Origin: Aldehydirespirator sp965203635
Lineage (GTDB): Bacteria > Actinomycetota > Acidimicrobiia > Acidimicrobiales > Aldehydirespiratoraceae
DNA: 64,000 bases
Direction of reading: 5' to 3'
Assembly: GCA_965203635.1 (NCBI GenBank)
Contig: OZ241903.1
Span: forward strand, 1,054,001-1,118,000
Below are positions 18,135 to 26,850 of the stretch, one piece after another. A model generated the notes under the pieces. The model worked only from the letters and a program-made list of their open reading frames with translations. It was not told the origin of the DNA and ran no database searches. The stretch's first letter is position 1, and each line of letters opens with the position of its first letter. A program made the position numbers and the translations under genes.

Positions 18135-18280
18135 CTGTGCATGTACTGCCGGCGGGCACGAACCAACGACTACTCGCGGGACCGTCGGATGTGAGGCGTT
18201 CCCCGACGGGATCCCCGCCGACATCGCCTTCAACCGCCACGACCACCGCAACCCCCACCCCGCCGACAACGGGCTGCAGG
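18135..18280 (+). pseudogene. Fragment of a conserved hypothetical (CxYC ... FPDGIPADI type)
   Basis: One frame reads CMYCRRARTNDYSRD and hits a stop at the DRRM end; the next frame continues with CEAFPDGIPADIAFNRHDHR and NPHPADNGLQ. Together they resemble a small actinobacterial hypothetical with a CxxC and a HDHR motif. It has one frameshift and is cut off near 18280, exactly where a remnant from the opposite strand begins. Confidence 0.45.
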
Positions 18281-18281
18281 C

Positions 18282-18408
18282 TCTCCCTCACCTCCGGCGA
18301 GGGGTGGGCCCTGCCGCTCATGAGCTGGGAGAGACAGCCCGAGGAGATCCTGACCCGACGAGCAAGCTCGTTCTGGGAGATGTCCCGCTCCTCGAGGAAG
18401 GCCCACAC
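18282..18408 (-). pseudogene. Truncated XRE-type helix-turn-helix regulator
   Basis: From GTG 18408 leftward the frame gives WAFLEERDISQNELARR, then VRISSGCLSQLMSGRAHPS, then EVRESLQ, a textbook Cro/CI-type HTH (helix 2 QNELARR, helix 3 SSGCLSQLMSG). After this the frame runs into antisense of the neighbouring remnant, so the C-terminal part is lost. A complete relative would be about 70-130 aa. Confidence 0.55.
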
Positions 18409-18526
18409 CGGGCCGGGTCGAGCGTGACCCGCGGTGGACTGCGACGGGGTGTCACGGCGGCATCACCGGCGGACGGAGCGCCTGGAGCGATCAGGCGCCC
18501 CCGCCCGCGGTGGTGGTGAACAGCCC

Positions 18527-19759
18527 CTAGCAGTAGGCGGCGCGGAACATCCGGTACGCCTGCGACTGGCTGATGGTTGTCAGGTCGGCGTTCTGGATGC
18601 GGGTCGCTCCGGCGAGGCGTTCGTCCTGGCTGACGCAGCCGTCGTCGCCGGTGAGCTCGGCGATCAGCCGCTCCTCGGCGGTCTGCTCGGGGGTGGGCTC
18701 GACCGTTTCCTCCGGGGCCGGCTCCTCGGCGGGCGGATCTTCCTGCTGCGGACCCTGCTCCTGTTGCGGCTCAGGTTCCTCTGTGGGTTCCGCCCGTGGT
18801 TGTGCGGGCGCTTCCTCGGCCGGCTCCTCCTTGGGAGGTTCCTGCTTCTGCTGCTGCTCGGGCTCCTGCTCCTCGCCGTCGATGATCACCACGATCTTCG
18901 GCGGCTCGACCACGATGACTTTCTCCTCTTCGGCGTCGGGATCTTTCTTCTTTCCGTCCGGTGCAGCGGTGCCTCTGAGGTAGGGTGGGACCTGGTCCGA
19001 GCCCGAATATTTGTCGAGGACGGCCCTGCAAGCGGCGGTCCTGGAGTCCCTGTTGCACGCTGTACCAATCTCATGGGCAATCGTCCCGGGATGTACGTCC
19101 GGTTGTTGGTCATTGTCGTGGACGCCGATCCTGACGCCCTCGTGTCCGCCTCCAAAGTTGTTGCTGTTCGTAACCGCATCGTTGGTGGGGTTGAGAGCGG
19201 CGTTGTCGCCGGCCGCCTTCGTGATGCTGGCGATGCGCAGGCGAGCCCAGTTCAGGTTCGTCCACCGGTAGACCGAGTCGTCTTTCGCCTCGATCAACAC
19301 TTCAACGCTTGTTTGACCTGCCGGAATCGTTACCGTTTTGCCGCCGACGACCGAGAACATGGCATCGCCGCCGTATGCAGCGCCGTCGATAGCCAGCGTG
19401 ACCGTGACGTCCCCAGTCCGCGTGGCCTTGGTCGGGATTCCCCACTTGTCCCGTCCGCTGGAGTTCAACTCGATCGTCACCTTGAAGCCCTTGCCTTCTT
19501 CAACGCGATGCATGTGGTATCCCAGCTGGCCGCCGAGCGGGTGCCTCGCCCAGTTTTCACCACTGTCAGCCCAGGGGCGTATCGGATTCCTGAAGGACTG
19601 CACGCTCTCTCGCACCCTCTCCTCTGCCGGAGTGACGATGCGCACTTCGCTGGCCGTCGGCGGATCCTGGGCTGCGGCCCTCGGGGCGGCCGCGAAGATC
19701 GCCAGCGCAGGGAGCGCGACGGCGACCAGGAGCAGCAGCAGGGAGGGCGGCCGGGTCAT
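18527..19759 (-). CDS. Secreted protein with Calx-beta-like domain and Pro/Glu/Gln-rich tail
   Basis: 410 aa. A clear signal peptide (MTRPPSLLLLLVAVALPAL, cleavage probably after AAAQ near residue 31). Residues 60-190 form a beta-rich module with VTVTLAIDGAAYGGDA and VTIPAGQTSVEVLIEAKDD, as in Calx-beta or similar Ig-like repeats. Residues 290-370 are low complexity, rich in E, P and Q. The C-terminal 45 residues (TGDDGCVSQDERL to FRAAYC) contain two Cys and resemble a small terminal domain. Function unknown; probably cell-surface or exported. A G14 tract lies 58 bp upstream of the start. No operon partners. Confidence 0.7.
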   Translation of the reverse strand: MTRPPSLLLLLVAVALPALAIFAAAPRAAAQDPPTASEVRIVTPAEERVRESVQSFRNPIRPWADSGENWARHPLGGQLGYHMHRVEEGKGFKVTIELNSSGRDKWGIPTKATRTGDVTVTLAIDGAAYGGDAMFSVVGGKTVTIPAGQTSVEVLIEAKDDSVYRWTNLNWARLRIASITKAAGDNAALNPTNDAVTNSNNFGGGHEGVRIGVHDNDQQPDVHPGTIAHEIGTACNRDSRTAACRAVLDKYSGSDQVPPYLRGTAAPDGKKKDPDAEEEKVIVVEPPKIVVIIDGEEQEPEQQQKQEPPKEEPAEEAPAQPRAEPTEEPEPQQEQGPQQEDPPAEEPAPEETVEPTPEQTAEERLIAELTGDDGCVSQDERLAGATRIQNADLTTISQSQAYRMFRAAYC

Positions 19760-20256
19760 GCGGCCGCCCCGGCGGCTTGCGGGCGAGCGCCCGCCGGAGG
19801 CGCTAGAGCTTAGGTTCGGGGGGGGGGGGGGCGAGTGGAGGCCCCGGGGTCGCTCCCTGGCGGGTCAACTTTCGCTCGGTTGCTGGTCATGTTTGCTGCA
19901 CCCTCCTATGATGCTTCGCCCCCGTGACGGCCACGGGGACAGGCTCTGCCGGTCGGAACCTTCCCCCGGCCGCGGTTGCCCGGTCCATGGGGCTACCGCG
20001 ACCTGCAGAACAGACGAACAGACCGAGCGAGTATAGGGACTAATGGATGAAGCGCAAGTGAATTCACTCTCGACTTCAATGAAGTAGTGAATGTCGCCCG
20101 GAGAACGCTAGAGCACCCCCCGGGCGGGCCCGTTCGGGGGAGGTGACAAGTTGGAGCACGCCGACCAGCGGCCCCCAGGAACAGAGCCGCCGGGGGACCG
20201 CCTCTCCCGGCGAAACCGGCGAACCCAAGAGCCGAATACCGGCGAAGCAAATTTCG
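19760..20256. other. Intergenic stretch with no gene
   Basis: 497 bp between the secreted-protein start and tRNA-Ser(GCT). It contains the G14 tract and, near 20208-20250, three spaced copies of CCGGCGAA. I looked for SRP RNA or tmRNA, which often lie near serine tRNAs, and found no conserved core. No credible open frame. Confidence 0.5.
19818..19831. repeat. Homopolymer G14 tract
   Basis: Fourteen consecutive G on the plus strand (C on the coding strand), 58 bp upstream of the start codon of the secreted-protein gene at 19759. Such tracts slip during replication and are classic phase-variation elements when in promoters, but they are also a common sequencing-error site. Confidence 0.9.
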
Positions 20257-20345
20257 CGGAGACGGTGGGATTCGAACCCACGAACGACTTGCATCGTTAC
20301 TTCCTTAGCAGGGAAGCGCCTTCAACCGGACTCGGCCACGTCTCC
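20257..20345 (-). tRNA. tRNA-Ser (anticodon GCT)
   Basis: Reverse-strand class II tRNA with a long variable arm. Acceptor arms GGAGACG/CGTCTCC, anticodon stem CTTCC/GGAAG with loop CTGCTAA (anticodon GCT), T loop TTCGAAT. CCA is not encoded. It reads AGC/AGT codons. Confidence 0.95.
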
Positions 20346-20373
20346 GGAAGATCTGAGCGTACCGGCGTGGCGG

Positions 20374-21606
20374 CTATGAGCAGTCCACGCAGGCTACGTC
20401 GTCCACGTCGGTGCCGCCCAGGAACGCAGTGAGCCAGTCGAGGAAGGCCACCCCCTCCACCTCCTGGGTGTAGAGCAGGTCCCGGAACAGGATCGTGTGG
20501 TCCCTGCCGGGGGCCATGTAGCTGGCCTGGTTCACCCCGGCCGCCTCGATCTGCGCCTCGTTCTGGTACATGAGCTGGTCGATGCGGCTGGCGTCGAATC
20601 CGGCCAGAGCGGCGAAGAACTCCTGGGTGCTGTCGAAGGCGTTGTCGTAGCGGGCGAACCTCACGCGGGGCGCGTGCAGGCCCGAACGGATGAACAGCTC
20701 CGGCAGGCCCCACTCGGCCGGGCTGACCCCCTCGTTGACCGGCCAGTCCGGCACCACCCGCATCGTGCCCCACAGCCCGCCGATGTAGGTGTTGATGCCG
20801 GGATCGCTGGGGTAGGCGCCCGAGGCGTCGGCCACCACCGCGACGCTCGCATCTCCGAACAGGTCCGCGGCCAGCCCACCGTACAGCGCGGCCGAGGCCG
20901 AGCCCGCGCTCGAGCCGGCCACCACCACCTCGGTGGCGCCGCCGAAGCGCTCGACGGCCGCGTCCAGCGCGGTGTTGGCGTTGACGAAGCCGTTGTGGTT
21001 CACGATCAGGCCGTCGCCGTAGTCGTGGACCCGGTCGCCGATGTGCACGTCGCCGGTGCAGTACAGCGCCACCACGAACGAATGGTCCTTCACAGGGTTG
21101 AGCGGATTGGCGAAGTCGAAGATGCCGCGCCACATACTGGGGTTGTCCCCTATCTCGGTGATGTCGGTGGTGACGTCGTACGAGTTCCCCTCGCCGGTGA
21201 AGGCGCAGTTGTCCCGGGTGAAGCACGCCCCGCCTCCCTGCAGGTAGAAGACGACCTTGTCGGGGTCGCCCTCGCGCACCCAGTAGTGGTAGTCGCTGCC
21301 GTCGGCGCAGGTGCAGTCCTCGCCGCCGTTGAAGGCCATCCATTCCCCCGAGGTCATCACTGGCTCGGCGGCGGAAGGCCCTTCGACGGTGATCTCCTCA
21401 GCCGCAGTCGTGGTCGGCGGCACCGTTGTAGTCGGTGCGGCCGTCGTGGTGGGTGCTGCGGTGGTCGCGGGCGCCTCGGTGGTGGGTGCGGCGGTCGTTG
21501 CCGACGCCGTCGTGGGCGCGGCTGCCTCCTCGCCGTCGTCGGAGCCGCAGGCTGCGGCCACGAGGGCCACGACGGCTAGAGCGGCCAGCAGGCGGATGCG
21601 AGTCAT
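20374..21606 (-). CDS. Pectin acetylesterase / NOTUM-like family lipoprotein
   Basis: 410 aa. Lipoprotein signal with lipobox VAAAC (Cys about residue 20), then a Thr/Ala/Pro-rich linker to about residue 70. The catalytic domain has the oxyanion loop YLQGGGACF, the nucleophile motif GSSAGS and, near the C-terminus, GRDHTIL carrying the likely His; several Cys (CTCADG, CFTRDNC, YCTGD, CVDCS) probably form disulfides. Family members deacetylate pectin or hydrolyse other esters (palmitoleoyl in NOTUM). ATG follows GAAGGAG with 7-nt spacing. Extracellular and membrane anchored. Adjacent glycosidase at 21808 supports a polysaccharide-scavenging context. Confidence 0.85.
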   Translation of the reverse strand: MTRIRLLAALAVVALVAAACGSDDGEEAAAPTTASATTAAPTTEAPATTAAPTTTAAPTTTVPPTTTAAEEITVEGPSAAEPVMTSGEWMAFNGGEDCTCADGSDYHYWVREGDPDKVVFYLQGGGACFTRDNCAFTGEGNSYDVTTDITEIGDNPSMWRGIFDFANPLNPVKDHSFVVALYCTGDVHIGDRVHDYGDGLIVNHNGFVNANTALDAAVERFGGATEVVVAGSSAGSASAALYGGLAADLFGDASVAVVADASGAYPSDPGINTYIGGLWGTMRVVPDWPVNEGVSPAEWGLPELFIRSGLHAPRVRFARYDNAFDSTQEFFAALAGFDASRIDQLMYQNEAQIEAAGVNQASYMAPGRDHTILFRDLLYTQEVEGVAFLDWLTAFLGGTDVDDVACVDCS

Positions 21607-21807
21607 GGGGGGCTCCTTCAGGTGATCGTGTTGGCAGGCTAGGCCCGAACAGCCTGCTCGACCCGGGGGAGCGGAGGGAGGGGGACACGTAGCACTACGC
21701 TAGGATGTGAGTCATACCTCATATTGGGATCTTGAAACATTAGCAGCCATTTCGAATACCTTTCTCGAAGCAGACGAGAAGGTGTCCAGGAGCCGGAGGG
21801 GAGTCGC

Positions 21808-23289
21808 ATGGGTTTCGGGCGGCGGGCCTTCATGTTGGATGTGTCCCGGGATCGGGTTCCCACTAATGAGACTCTGGAGTGGTTGGTGGGCGTGTTGGCG
21901 CAACTGGGGTTCAACGAGCTGCAGCTGTATGTGGAGCACACGTTCACCTATTCGGGCCACGAGGAGGTCTGGGCGGCGGCTTCGCCGCTGACGCCCGATG
22001 ACATGGGGTGGCTGGACCGTCTGTGTGAAGCGCACCGCATCGACTTGGTGGCCAACATGAACTGTTTCGGCCACATGGACCGCTGGCTCGCATGTGAGAG
22101 GTACCGGCATCTCGCCGAGTGCCCCGACGGCGCTCCCGCGCTCCTGGGACCGGGGGTGGTGCCGCCGGGATGCCTGGCGCCGACGCCCGCCAACGCCGAG
22201 CTCGGCGTTGCCCTGGCGCGGGAGATGGCCGCGTGCGTTCGCCACCGACGGATCCACATCGGCGGCGACGAGCCCTTCGAACTGGGTCTCGGGGCCTCGG
22301 CGGGCGCCGTGTCGGAGCACGGGCGCGGTGCCGTATACATGGAGCATCTGAGCCGGATCATCGAGCCGCTCGCTGCTCAAGGCTACGAGGTGATGTTCTG
22401 GGCCGACCAGCTGCGCCGGGACCGCTCGTTGATTCCCATGATCCCCCAAGGGGCCATTCCGGTGGTGTGGAACTACGACGCTCCGTCGGCTCCGGGCTGG
22501 GAGACGCAGATCCCTGCGGAGGTCGTGGACCGGCTGGGACTGCCCGATGACGTGCACCTCGGGTTCGCGTCCCACGCGCGCCTTCTGATCGAGGCCGGCC
22601 TGCCGTTCTGGGTGGCCGCGGGTACAGGCACGTGGAACACGTTCATCGGAAGGAACCGGAACGCCGAGGCCAACATCGCCGACGCGGCGGCTGTCGGGGC
22701 GGCCCACGGGTCGCCGGGCCTGCTGCTGGCGGACTGGGGAGACAACGGGCACTTCCAGCCGTTGGCGGTGTCGCTGCCGTCGATGGTGCGCGCCGCAGCC
22801 GCAGCCGCGGGACACCCGGTGCAGGAGCCCGACACGGTGGCTCAGCGCGTGGATGGGCTGCTGGGATGCGACCGCGGGGTGGGGTCGTTGATCGACCGGC
22901 TCGGCGGCCTCGGCGAGACGCTGGGGGTCACTCAGGTGAACGGCAGCCCGGCGTTCAGCGCGATGTGCGACACCGGGCTCCCGAGCTTCGGTGCGCCCGA
23001 CCCCGAGGCGCTCACAGATGCCCTGGAGGTGCTCATGGCCGCGCGGGAGCGGTTCGCGGAGCCGGTGGGCGGGCCCCGCGGCCATATCGTGGCCGCCGAG
23101 ATGAGAGCCGCCTGCGGGCTGGCCGAACTCGGGGTGCGCCGTCTCGGCGCCCGGCACCGCCTCGACATCGAGGCTCCCACCCGGCCGCAGCTCGAACAGG
23201 CCGTCCTGGCGCAAAGGGCGGCGTGGCTGCTGTCGAGCCGCCCCGGCGGCCTCGAGGACTCCATAGACAAGCTGTCGTCGTGGTCGTAG
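21808..23289 (+). CDS. GH20-type beta-hexosaminidase-like glycosidase, 3' end damaged
   Basis: 493 aa, no signal peptide, so cytoplasmic. TIM-barrel of the GH20 (beta-N-acetylhexosaminidase) kind: the catalytic Asp-Glu pair lies in IHIGGDEPFELG near residue 155, with VMFWADQL, FWVAAGTGTWNTF and LADWGDNGHFQPL further on. ATG follows GGAGGGG. The C-terminus reads RPGGLEDSIDKLSSWS and stops inside a GTC/GTT/GTA repeat that is antisense to a Thr-rich linker of another gene, so the native last residues are probably replaced. The catalytic domain looks complete, so activity may remain. Substrate unknown; N-acetylhexosaminides likely. Confidence 0.75.
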   Translation: MGFGRRAFMLDVSRDRVPTNETLEWLVGVLAQLGFNELQLYVEHTFTYSGHEEVWAAASPLTPDDMGWLDRLCEAHRIDLVANMNCFGHMDRWLACERYRHLAECPDGAPALLGPGVVPPGCLAPTPANAELGVALAREMAACVRHRRIHIGGDEPFELGLGASAGAVSEHGRGAVYMEHLSRIIEPLAAQGYEVMFWADQLRRDRSLIPMIPQGAIPVVWNYDAPSAPGWETQIPAEVVDRLGLPDDVHLGFASHARLLIEAGLPFWVAAGTGTWNTFIGRNRNAEANIADAAAVGAAHGSPGLLLADWGDNGHFQPLAVSLPSMVRAAAAAAGHPVQEPDTVAQRVDGLLGCDRGVGSLIDRLGGLGETLGVTQVNGSPAFSAMCDTGLPSFGAPDPEALTDALEVLMAARERFAEPVGGPRGHIVAAEMRAACGLAELGVRRLGARHRLDIEAPTRPQLEQAVLAQRAAWLLSSRPGGLEDSIDKLSSWS

Positions 23290-23456
23290 TGGTGGGCGTC
23301 GTTGTGGTTGTAGTGGTGGTCGCAGTCGACGACTCCGCAATCGTTGCCTCCACAGAATTCGAATCCGGGCTGGCGTAGCCGTCGTACATGGCCTGGACTG
23401 TGTATGCGATGTCCGGCGGCGCGACGGGTTCTGGGATTGGGTTCCGGCGACGGTGT
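23281..23456 (-). pseudogene. Remnant of a protein with a poly-Thr linker
   Basis: On the minus strand an open stretch reads NPIPEPVAPPDIAYTVQAM, then YDGYASPDSNSVEATIAESS, then a run of Thr with one Pro (about 17 residues), and then enters antisense of the glycosidase. It has a stop immediately upstream (near 23457), so it is a fragment of a secreted or linker-containing protein left by a rearrangement that also trimmed the glycosidase. Confidence 0.5.
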
Positions 23457-23476
23457 CAACCGTCGGGAAGCTCACA

Positions 23477-24103
23477 TCAGAGGGGTCGCTGATCGTGCTC
23501 CCGTGTGAGCTCGTTCATGTACCCCCGGAGGATGAGCCGCAACTCTCGAAGGATGACGTCCCGGCTCGGGGGGTCAGGCTGGTTGGAGAAGAGCAGCAGC
23601 GACTCGATGAGGAGGACGAGGACGGCAGCAGCCTCCTCCAAGCGGGCCTCCTCGATCGCCGGCAGCCGGTGGCGCAATGCGCCGGCCATCCACTGCCGCG
23701 CCGGCTCCAGGGCGCTCCGGAACAGTTGATGTGCCTCGTGGTCGACCATCGCGGCGCGGCCCACGGCCACCATTCCCGGTGTTCGGCGCACCGCGGCCCC
23801 GTACTTGTCGATCAATTCCTGAACGACGTCCTCGAAGGGCCTCCCATCGTCGGCGGGGGTCTCGAACACTTGGCGCAGTTGCTCGTTCTGGCTGTCGACG
23901 AGAGCCGCTATCAGGCTCAGCTTGTTCGGAAAGTACCGGTAGACCGAGCCGATGGAGCCGTTGGCCCGCATGCCCACGGACTCCATGGTGAACCTGTGCC
24001 AGCCCACTTCGGCCAGCTCGGCGTCCGCCGCGTCCAGGATCTGGTCGAACCGGCGCCTGGACCGCTGCTGGACCGGGACCCTCCACTCGGTGACTGCTTG
24101 CAA
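23477..24103 (-). CDS. TetR/AcrR family transcriptional regulator
   Basis: 208 aa. N-terminal HTH: RRRFDQILDAADAELAEVGW, then TMESVGMRANGSIGSVYRYFPNK, the usual TetR helix-turn-helix ending in YRYF. The C-terminal ligand domain is helical with a TetR_C-like profile. The first possible start in frame is TTG at 24103. It is followed upstream by the P450 gene in the same direction (gap 116 bp), so it may control the P450, although another TetR gene diverges from the P450 too. Ligand unknown. Confidence 0.85.
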   Translation of the reverse strand: MQAVTEWRVPVQQRSRRRFDQILDAADAELAEVGWHRFTMESVGMRANGSIGSVYRYFPNKLSLIAALVDSQNEQLRQVFETPADDGRPFEDVVQELIDKYGAAVRRTPGMVAVGRAAMVDHEAHQLFRSALEPARQWMAGALRHRLPAIEEARLEEAAAVLVLLIESLLLFSNQPDPPSRDVILRELRLILRGYMNELTREHDQRPL

Positions 24104-24219
24104 CTCAGGTACTCCGGTCGCCCTGGAGGATCGTCATACTGCCCACCACGATAGGCCCGTATACCCGAGGGAGGGCGCAGCGCGGCGCGGTTCGCCTGAT
24201 TGCCGGACATCGCCATCGA

Positions 24220-25434
24220 TCAGGAGCGGGTCGAGGTCCGGGACCCGGGGGTGAAGGTGATGGGCAGGCTGGTCCAGCCGGTCACGTTGCTGCTGTGGAA
24301 TCTGACCTTGGCCTCGTGGTCGACCTCGTAGTCGCCGATACGGGAGTGGATCTGCTCCAGCGCGACCTTGCCTTCGAGGCGGGCGAGGGCTGCGCCGAGA
24401 CAGAAGTGCACTCCGTAGCCGAACCCGAGATGCCGCTCGGGGCGCCGGAAGATGTCGAACGCCTCCGCGGTCGGACCGAACTCGCGGTCGTCGTGGTTGG
24501 CGGCCCCGATCAGCAGGAGCACCGAGTCGCCCGCTCTCATCGTCCTGCCGTGCATCTGCACGTCGCGGGTGAGGGTGCGGTGCATGTACTGCGTGGAGTT
24601 GTGGAAGCGGAGGACTTCCTCGACGAGCCCTGGAATCAGTCCCTGATCTGCCACGACGCTGGACTTCTGCGCCGGATGCCGTGAGAGCAGCTCGACCGCG
24701 TTGGCCACCATCTTGGTGGTCGTCTCGTGGCCGGCGATGACGAGGAGAACGCAGAAGCCGAGCACCTCCTCGTCGCTGAGGCCGCGCCCGTCGACATCGA
24801 CCCGCACCAGATCCGAGATCAACCCCGTCCCGCCGCCCGCCCGACGGCTGTCGAGATCGTCGCTGAAGTACGCCAGCAACTCGAACATCCCCTCGAGCGC
24901 CACGTCCGGGATGGTGGGCTCGCCGTCGTTTCGTATCAGGACCTTGTCGGCCGCTTCACGGAGGTGGTCCCGGTCGTCCTCGGGAATGCCGAGGATGGCC
25001 GAGAGCACATCCATCGGGAATGGACCGGTGAGGTCCGATACGAGGTCGCACCGGCCAGACTCGACGACCGTGTCGAGGTAGCGGTCGACGATGCTCCTGA
25101 CCTCTGCTTCCATGCTTGCGACCCGTCGGCCGGTGAACACGCGGCTCACGAGCTTGCGCAGGGCGGTGTGTTCCGGCGGATCGAGCATGATCATCTGCTT
25201 CGCTCCGCTCTGCCGGCTGCGCCGATGCTCGAGCGCGATCCCACTCGCCGACGAGTAGGACTCGAAGTCCCGGAACGCCCCCAACACGTCCTCGAAGCGG
25301 CTCAGCGCCCAGAACTGGAGCTCGTCGTTCCAGTACGCCGGCGCCTCCTCCCGCAGCCGGCGGTAGGTGACGTAGGGATCATCGTGGACGGCGAAGGAGT
25401 ACGGGTTGTAGTCGAGGTCCGGCGGCTGCGGCAT
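24220..25434 (-). CDS. Cytochrome P450
   Basis: 404 aa from ATG 25434 (MPQPPDLDYNPYSF); the frame extends to a TTG at 25470 that is less likely. I-helix oxygen-activation motif AGHETT, K-helix EEVLR (ExxR), and the haem loop FGYGVHFCLG with the Cys ligand are all present. Soluble bacterial class I type, so it needs a ferredoxin and reductase, neither adjacent. Divergent from the TetR gene at 25495, with a palindrome between them that may be the operator. Substrate unknown; the nearby dioxygenases suggest lipid, steroid or xenobiotic oxidation. Confidence 0.92.
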   Translation of the reverse strand: MPQPPDLDYNPYSFAVHDDPYVTYRRLREEAPAYWNDELQFWALSRFEDVLGAFRDFESYSSASGIALEHRRSRQSGAKQMIMLDPPEHTALRKLVSRVFTGRRVASMEAEVRSIVDRYLDTVVESGRCDLVSDLTGPFPMDVLSAILGIPEDDRDHLREAADKVLIRNDGEPTIPDVALEGMFELLAYFSDDLDSRRAGGGTGLISDLVRVDVDGRGLSDEEVLGFCVLLVIAGHETTTKMVANAVELLSRHPAQKSSVVADQGLIPGLVEEVLRFHNSTQYMHRTLTRDVQMHGRTMRAGDSVLLLIGAANHDDREFGPTAEAFDIFRRPERHLGFGYGVHFCLGAALARLEGKVALEQIHSRIGDYEVDHEAKVRFHSSNVTGWTSLPITFTPGSRTSTRS

Positions 25435-25466
25435 GCCCTGAACCCTAGAGAAGCACGGCTTGCAAC

Positions 25467-25477
25467 ACAACAGTTGT
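25467..25477. promoter_or_regulatory. Palindrome ACAACAGTTGT, candidate TetR operator
   Basis: ACAAC-A-GTTGT is a perfect 11-nt palindrome in the 60-bp gap between the divergent P450 and TetR genes. It abuts TATGCT (25478-25483), a likely -10 of the TetR gene 11 bases before its GTG, so binding would block that promoter. Assignment to this TetR is inference. Confidence 0.5.
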
Positions 25478-25494
25478 TATGCTAGACCGTCGGT

Positions 25495-26094
25495 GTGAGC
25501 AGCCAGCAGACCGCGGTGCGCCCGGCGGACGTCAACGGCCGCGACCGGCGCGCCCAACTGGCCGAGGCGGCCTACCGGATCATCGCCGCCGACGGCCTCA
25601 ACGGGCTCTCGATACGGATTCTCGCCCGAGCGGTCGGAGCCCGCTCCTCAGGCCTCGTGTCCCACTACTTCATCGACAGGGCGGAGATCATCGCCGCAGC
25701 TCTCGATCATGCCGCCACCGTGATGCGGCGCCGTCCCGACACTCGCCTCCACCCCGTGGAGACGTTCGTGTCGGTGCTGCCGATCGACGACGAGGCCATC
25801 GAGAGCTGGCGGTTCACTCTGGCCGTGCGCGCCGGGGCTCTCACCGATCCCGCGCTGGTCAAGTTCGACAACGCCATCCAGGAGTACTGGCACCAGCACA
25901 TGCCCGACCTGCTCAGGGCCCACGGTGTGCTCGGTGCCGATGCCGACGCCCATGAGGCCGTGGACTTCATCGTCGCGGTCGTCGATGGGGTCGCTCTCCG
26001 GGCGACCCTCGCGCCCCGCGAGTGGCCGGCCGCGCGTCAGCGGGCCCACATAGAGCGGGCGTTCAACCAGATCGCAGGATCCGAAAGACCATGA
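25495..26094 (+). CDS. TetR/AcrR family transcriptional regulator (BetI-like)
   Basis: 199 aa from GTG 25495. HTH region is QLAEAAYRIIAADGLNGLSI, then RILARAVGARSSGLVSHYFID, where SHYF replaces the usual YHYF. The C-terminal half is helical, of the BetI-like type. A -10 box close to the start suggests leaderless translation. It opens a tight run: 16 bp to a hypothetical gene, 8 bp to the first dioxygenase, then 27 bp to the second, so it probably regulates these, and may also repress the divergent P450. Confidence 0.88.
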   Translation: MSSQQTAVRPADVNGRDRRAQLAEAAYRIIAADGLNGLSIRILARAVGARSSGLVSHYFIDRAEIIAAALDHAATVMRRRPDTRLHPVETFVSVLPIDDEAIESWRFTLAVRAGALTDPALVKFDNAIQEYWHQHMPDLLRAHGVLGADADAHEAVDFIVAVVDGVALRATLAPREWPAARQRAHIERAFNQIAGSERP

Positions 26095-26110
26095 CTTCAG
26101 AGGAGGCGTC

Positions 26111-26842
26111 ATGCCCAAGGCCAAACGACCGGACCGCGAGCCCCTAGAGCTCGACGACTACTCGGGTGACTTCGTTCCCGACCTTCACCTCTCGGACTTC
26201 TCGAAAGAAGCCCTCATGAAGCTGGTGGAGATCGGCGGGTCGATCTACGGTGACGTGAACCGGCAGTGGTACCTGCGCGTGGCCGAGCGGTTCGGCGGAG
26301 AGGCGGCCGACGAACTCCACCACGATGTGTGGTTCGCCGAGGGCGGAGCCGGCGACCACGAGAACGACATCATCTCCGACCTCATGGGATTCGCCGACCA
26401 GAACGACGAGACGACGGCAATGAAGGTCTGGCAGTGCCTTCCGGCGATGTCGACGCGCATGACTCTCGTCTTCGAGCAGACAGGAGACCACGAGTGGGAG
26501 ATGCATACGCCGCAGTGCGACGTCCCCGAGTTGGGCGAAGCCTTGGGCCCCGAGGTCATGGAGTACATGGCGAACAAGATCTGCGGGCATCTCGAGCTGT
26601 TCGGATTCCGCTTCGGCGCCGCTCGCTGGAACGAGAAGATCCGCATCGACCCGGTCAAGCTCCCGCCTCGCGCCTCTCCCGACGAGGAGCACTGCCGGTG
26701 GACGATCAAGCTGACGGACTCGCGCGTCGACTACGTCGAGGAGCCCGGCACCTACGTGGAGATCAACGGGCTCCGGCGTGAAGAGGACGCACAGATCGTC
26801 AACCACGAGGCCGGCAAGTACCACCGCGCCGCGAGCGGCTGA
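26111..26842 (+). CDS. Conserved hypothetical, operon partner of dioxygenases
   Basis: 243 aa, soluble, no signal. ATG after GGAGGCG. The region FSKEALMKLVEIGGSIYGDV, then NRQWYLRVAERFGGEAADEL, resembles DUF6125-like / L-2-amino-thiazoline-4-carboxylate hydrolase-like helical proteins, but I am not sure of the family. Cys and His residues occur (CQ, CDVPELG, CGHLELFGF, HCRWTIKL) and could bind metal. Its place between a TetR gene and two phytanoyl-CoA-dioxygenase-like genes suggests a role in the same oxidative pathway. Confidence 0.6.
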   Translation: MPKAKRPDREPLELDDYSGDFVPDLHLSDFSKEALMKLVEIGGSIYGDVNRQWYLRVAERFGGEAADELHHDVWFAEGGAGDHENDIISDLMGFADQNDETTAMKVWQCLPAMSTRMTLVFEQTGDHEWEMHTPQCDVPELGEALGPEVMEYMANKICGHLELFGFRFGAARWNEKIRIDPVKLPPRASPDEEHCRWTIKLTDSRVDYVEEPGTYVEINGLRREEDAQIVNHEAGKYHRAASG

Positions 26843-26850
26843 GGACGCCG

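Noticed and set aside
20100..20256. Possible SRP RNA or tmRNA beside tRNA-Ser(GCT)
   Set aside because: No conserved SRP core (GGAA tetraloop with AGCAGC side) or tmRNA tag sequence on either strand.
13800..20345. Island integrated at tRNA-Ser(GCT) with att repeats
   Set aside because: No integrase gene and no second copy of the tRNA 3' end found within the island.
23281..23330. Short tandem repeat resembling a CRISPR or microsatellite
   Set aside because: It is codon-level repetition of Thr codons read antisense; no spacers or regular unit.
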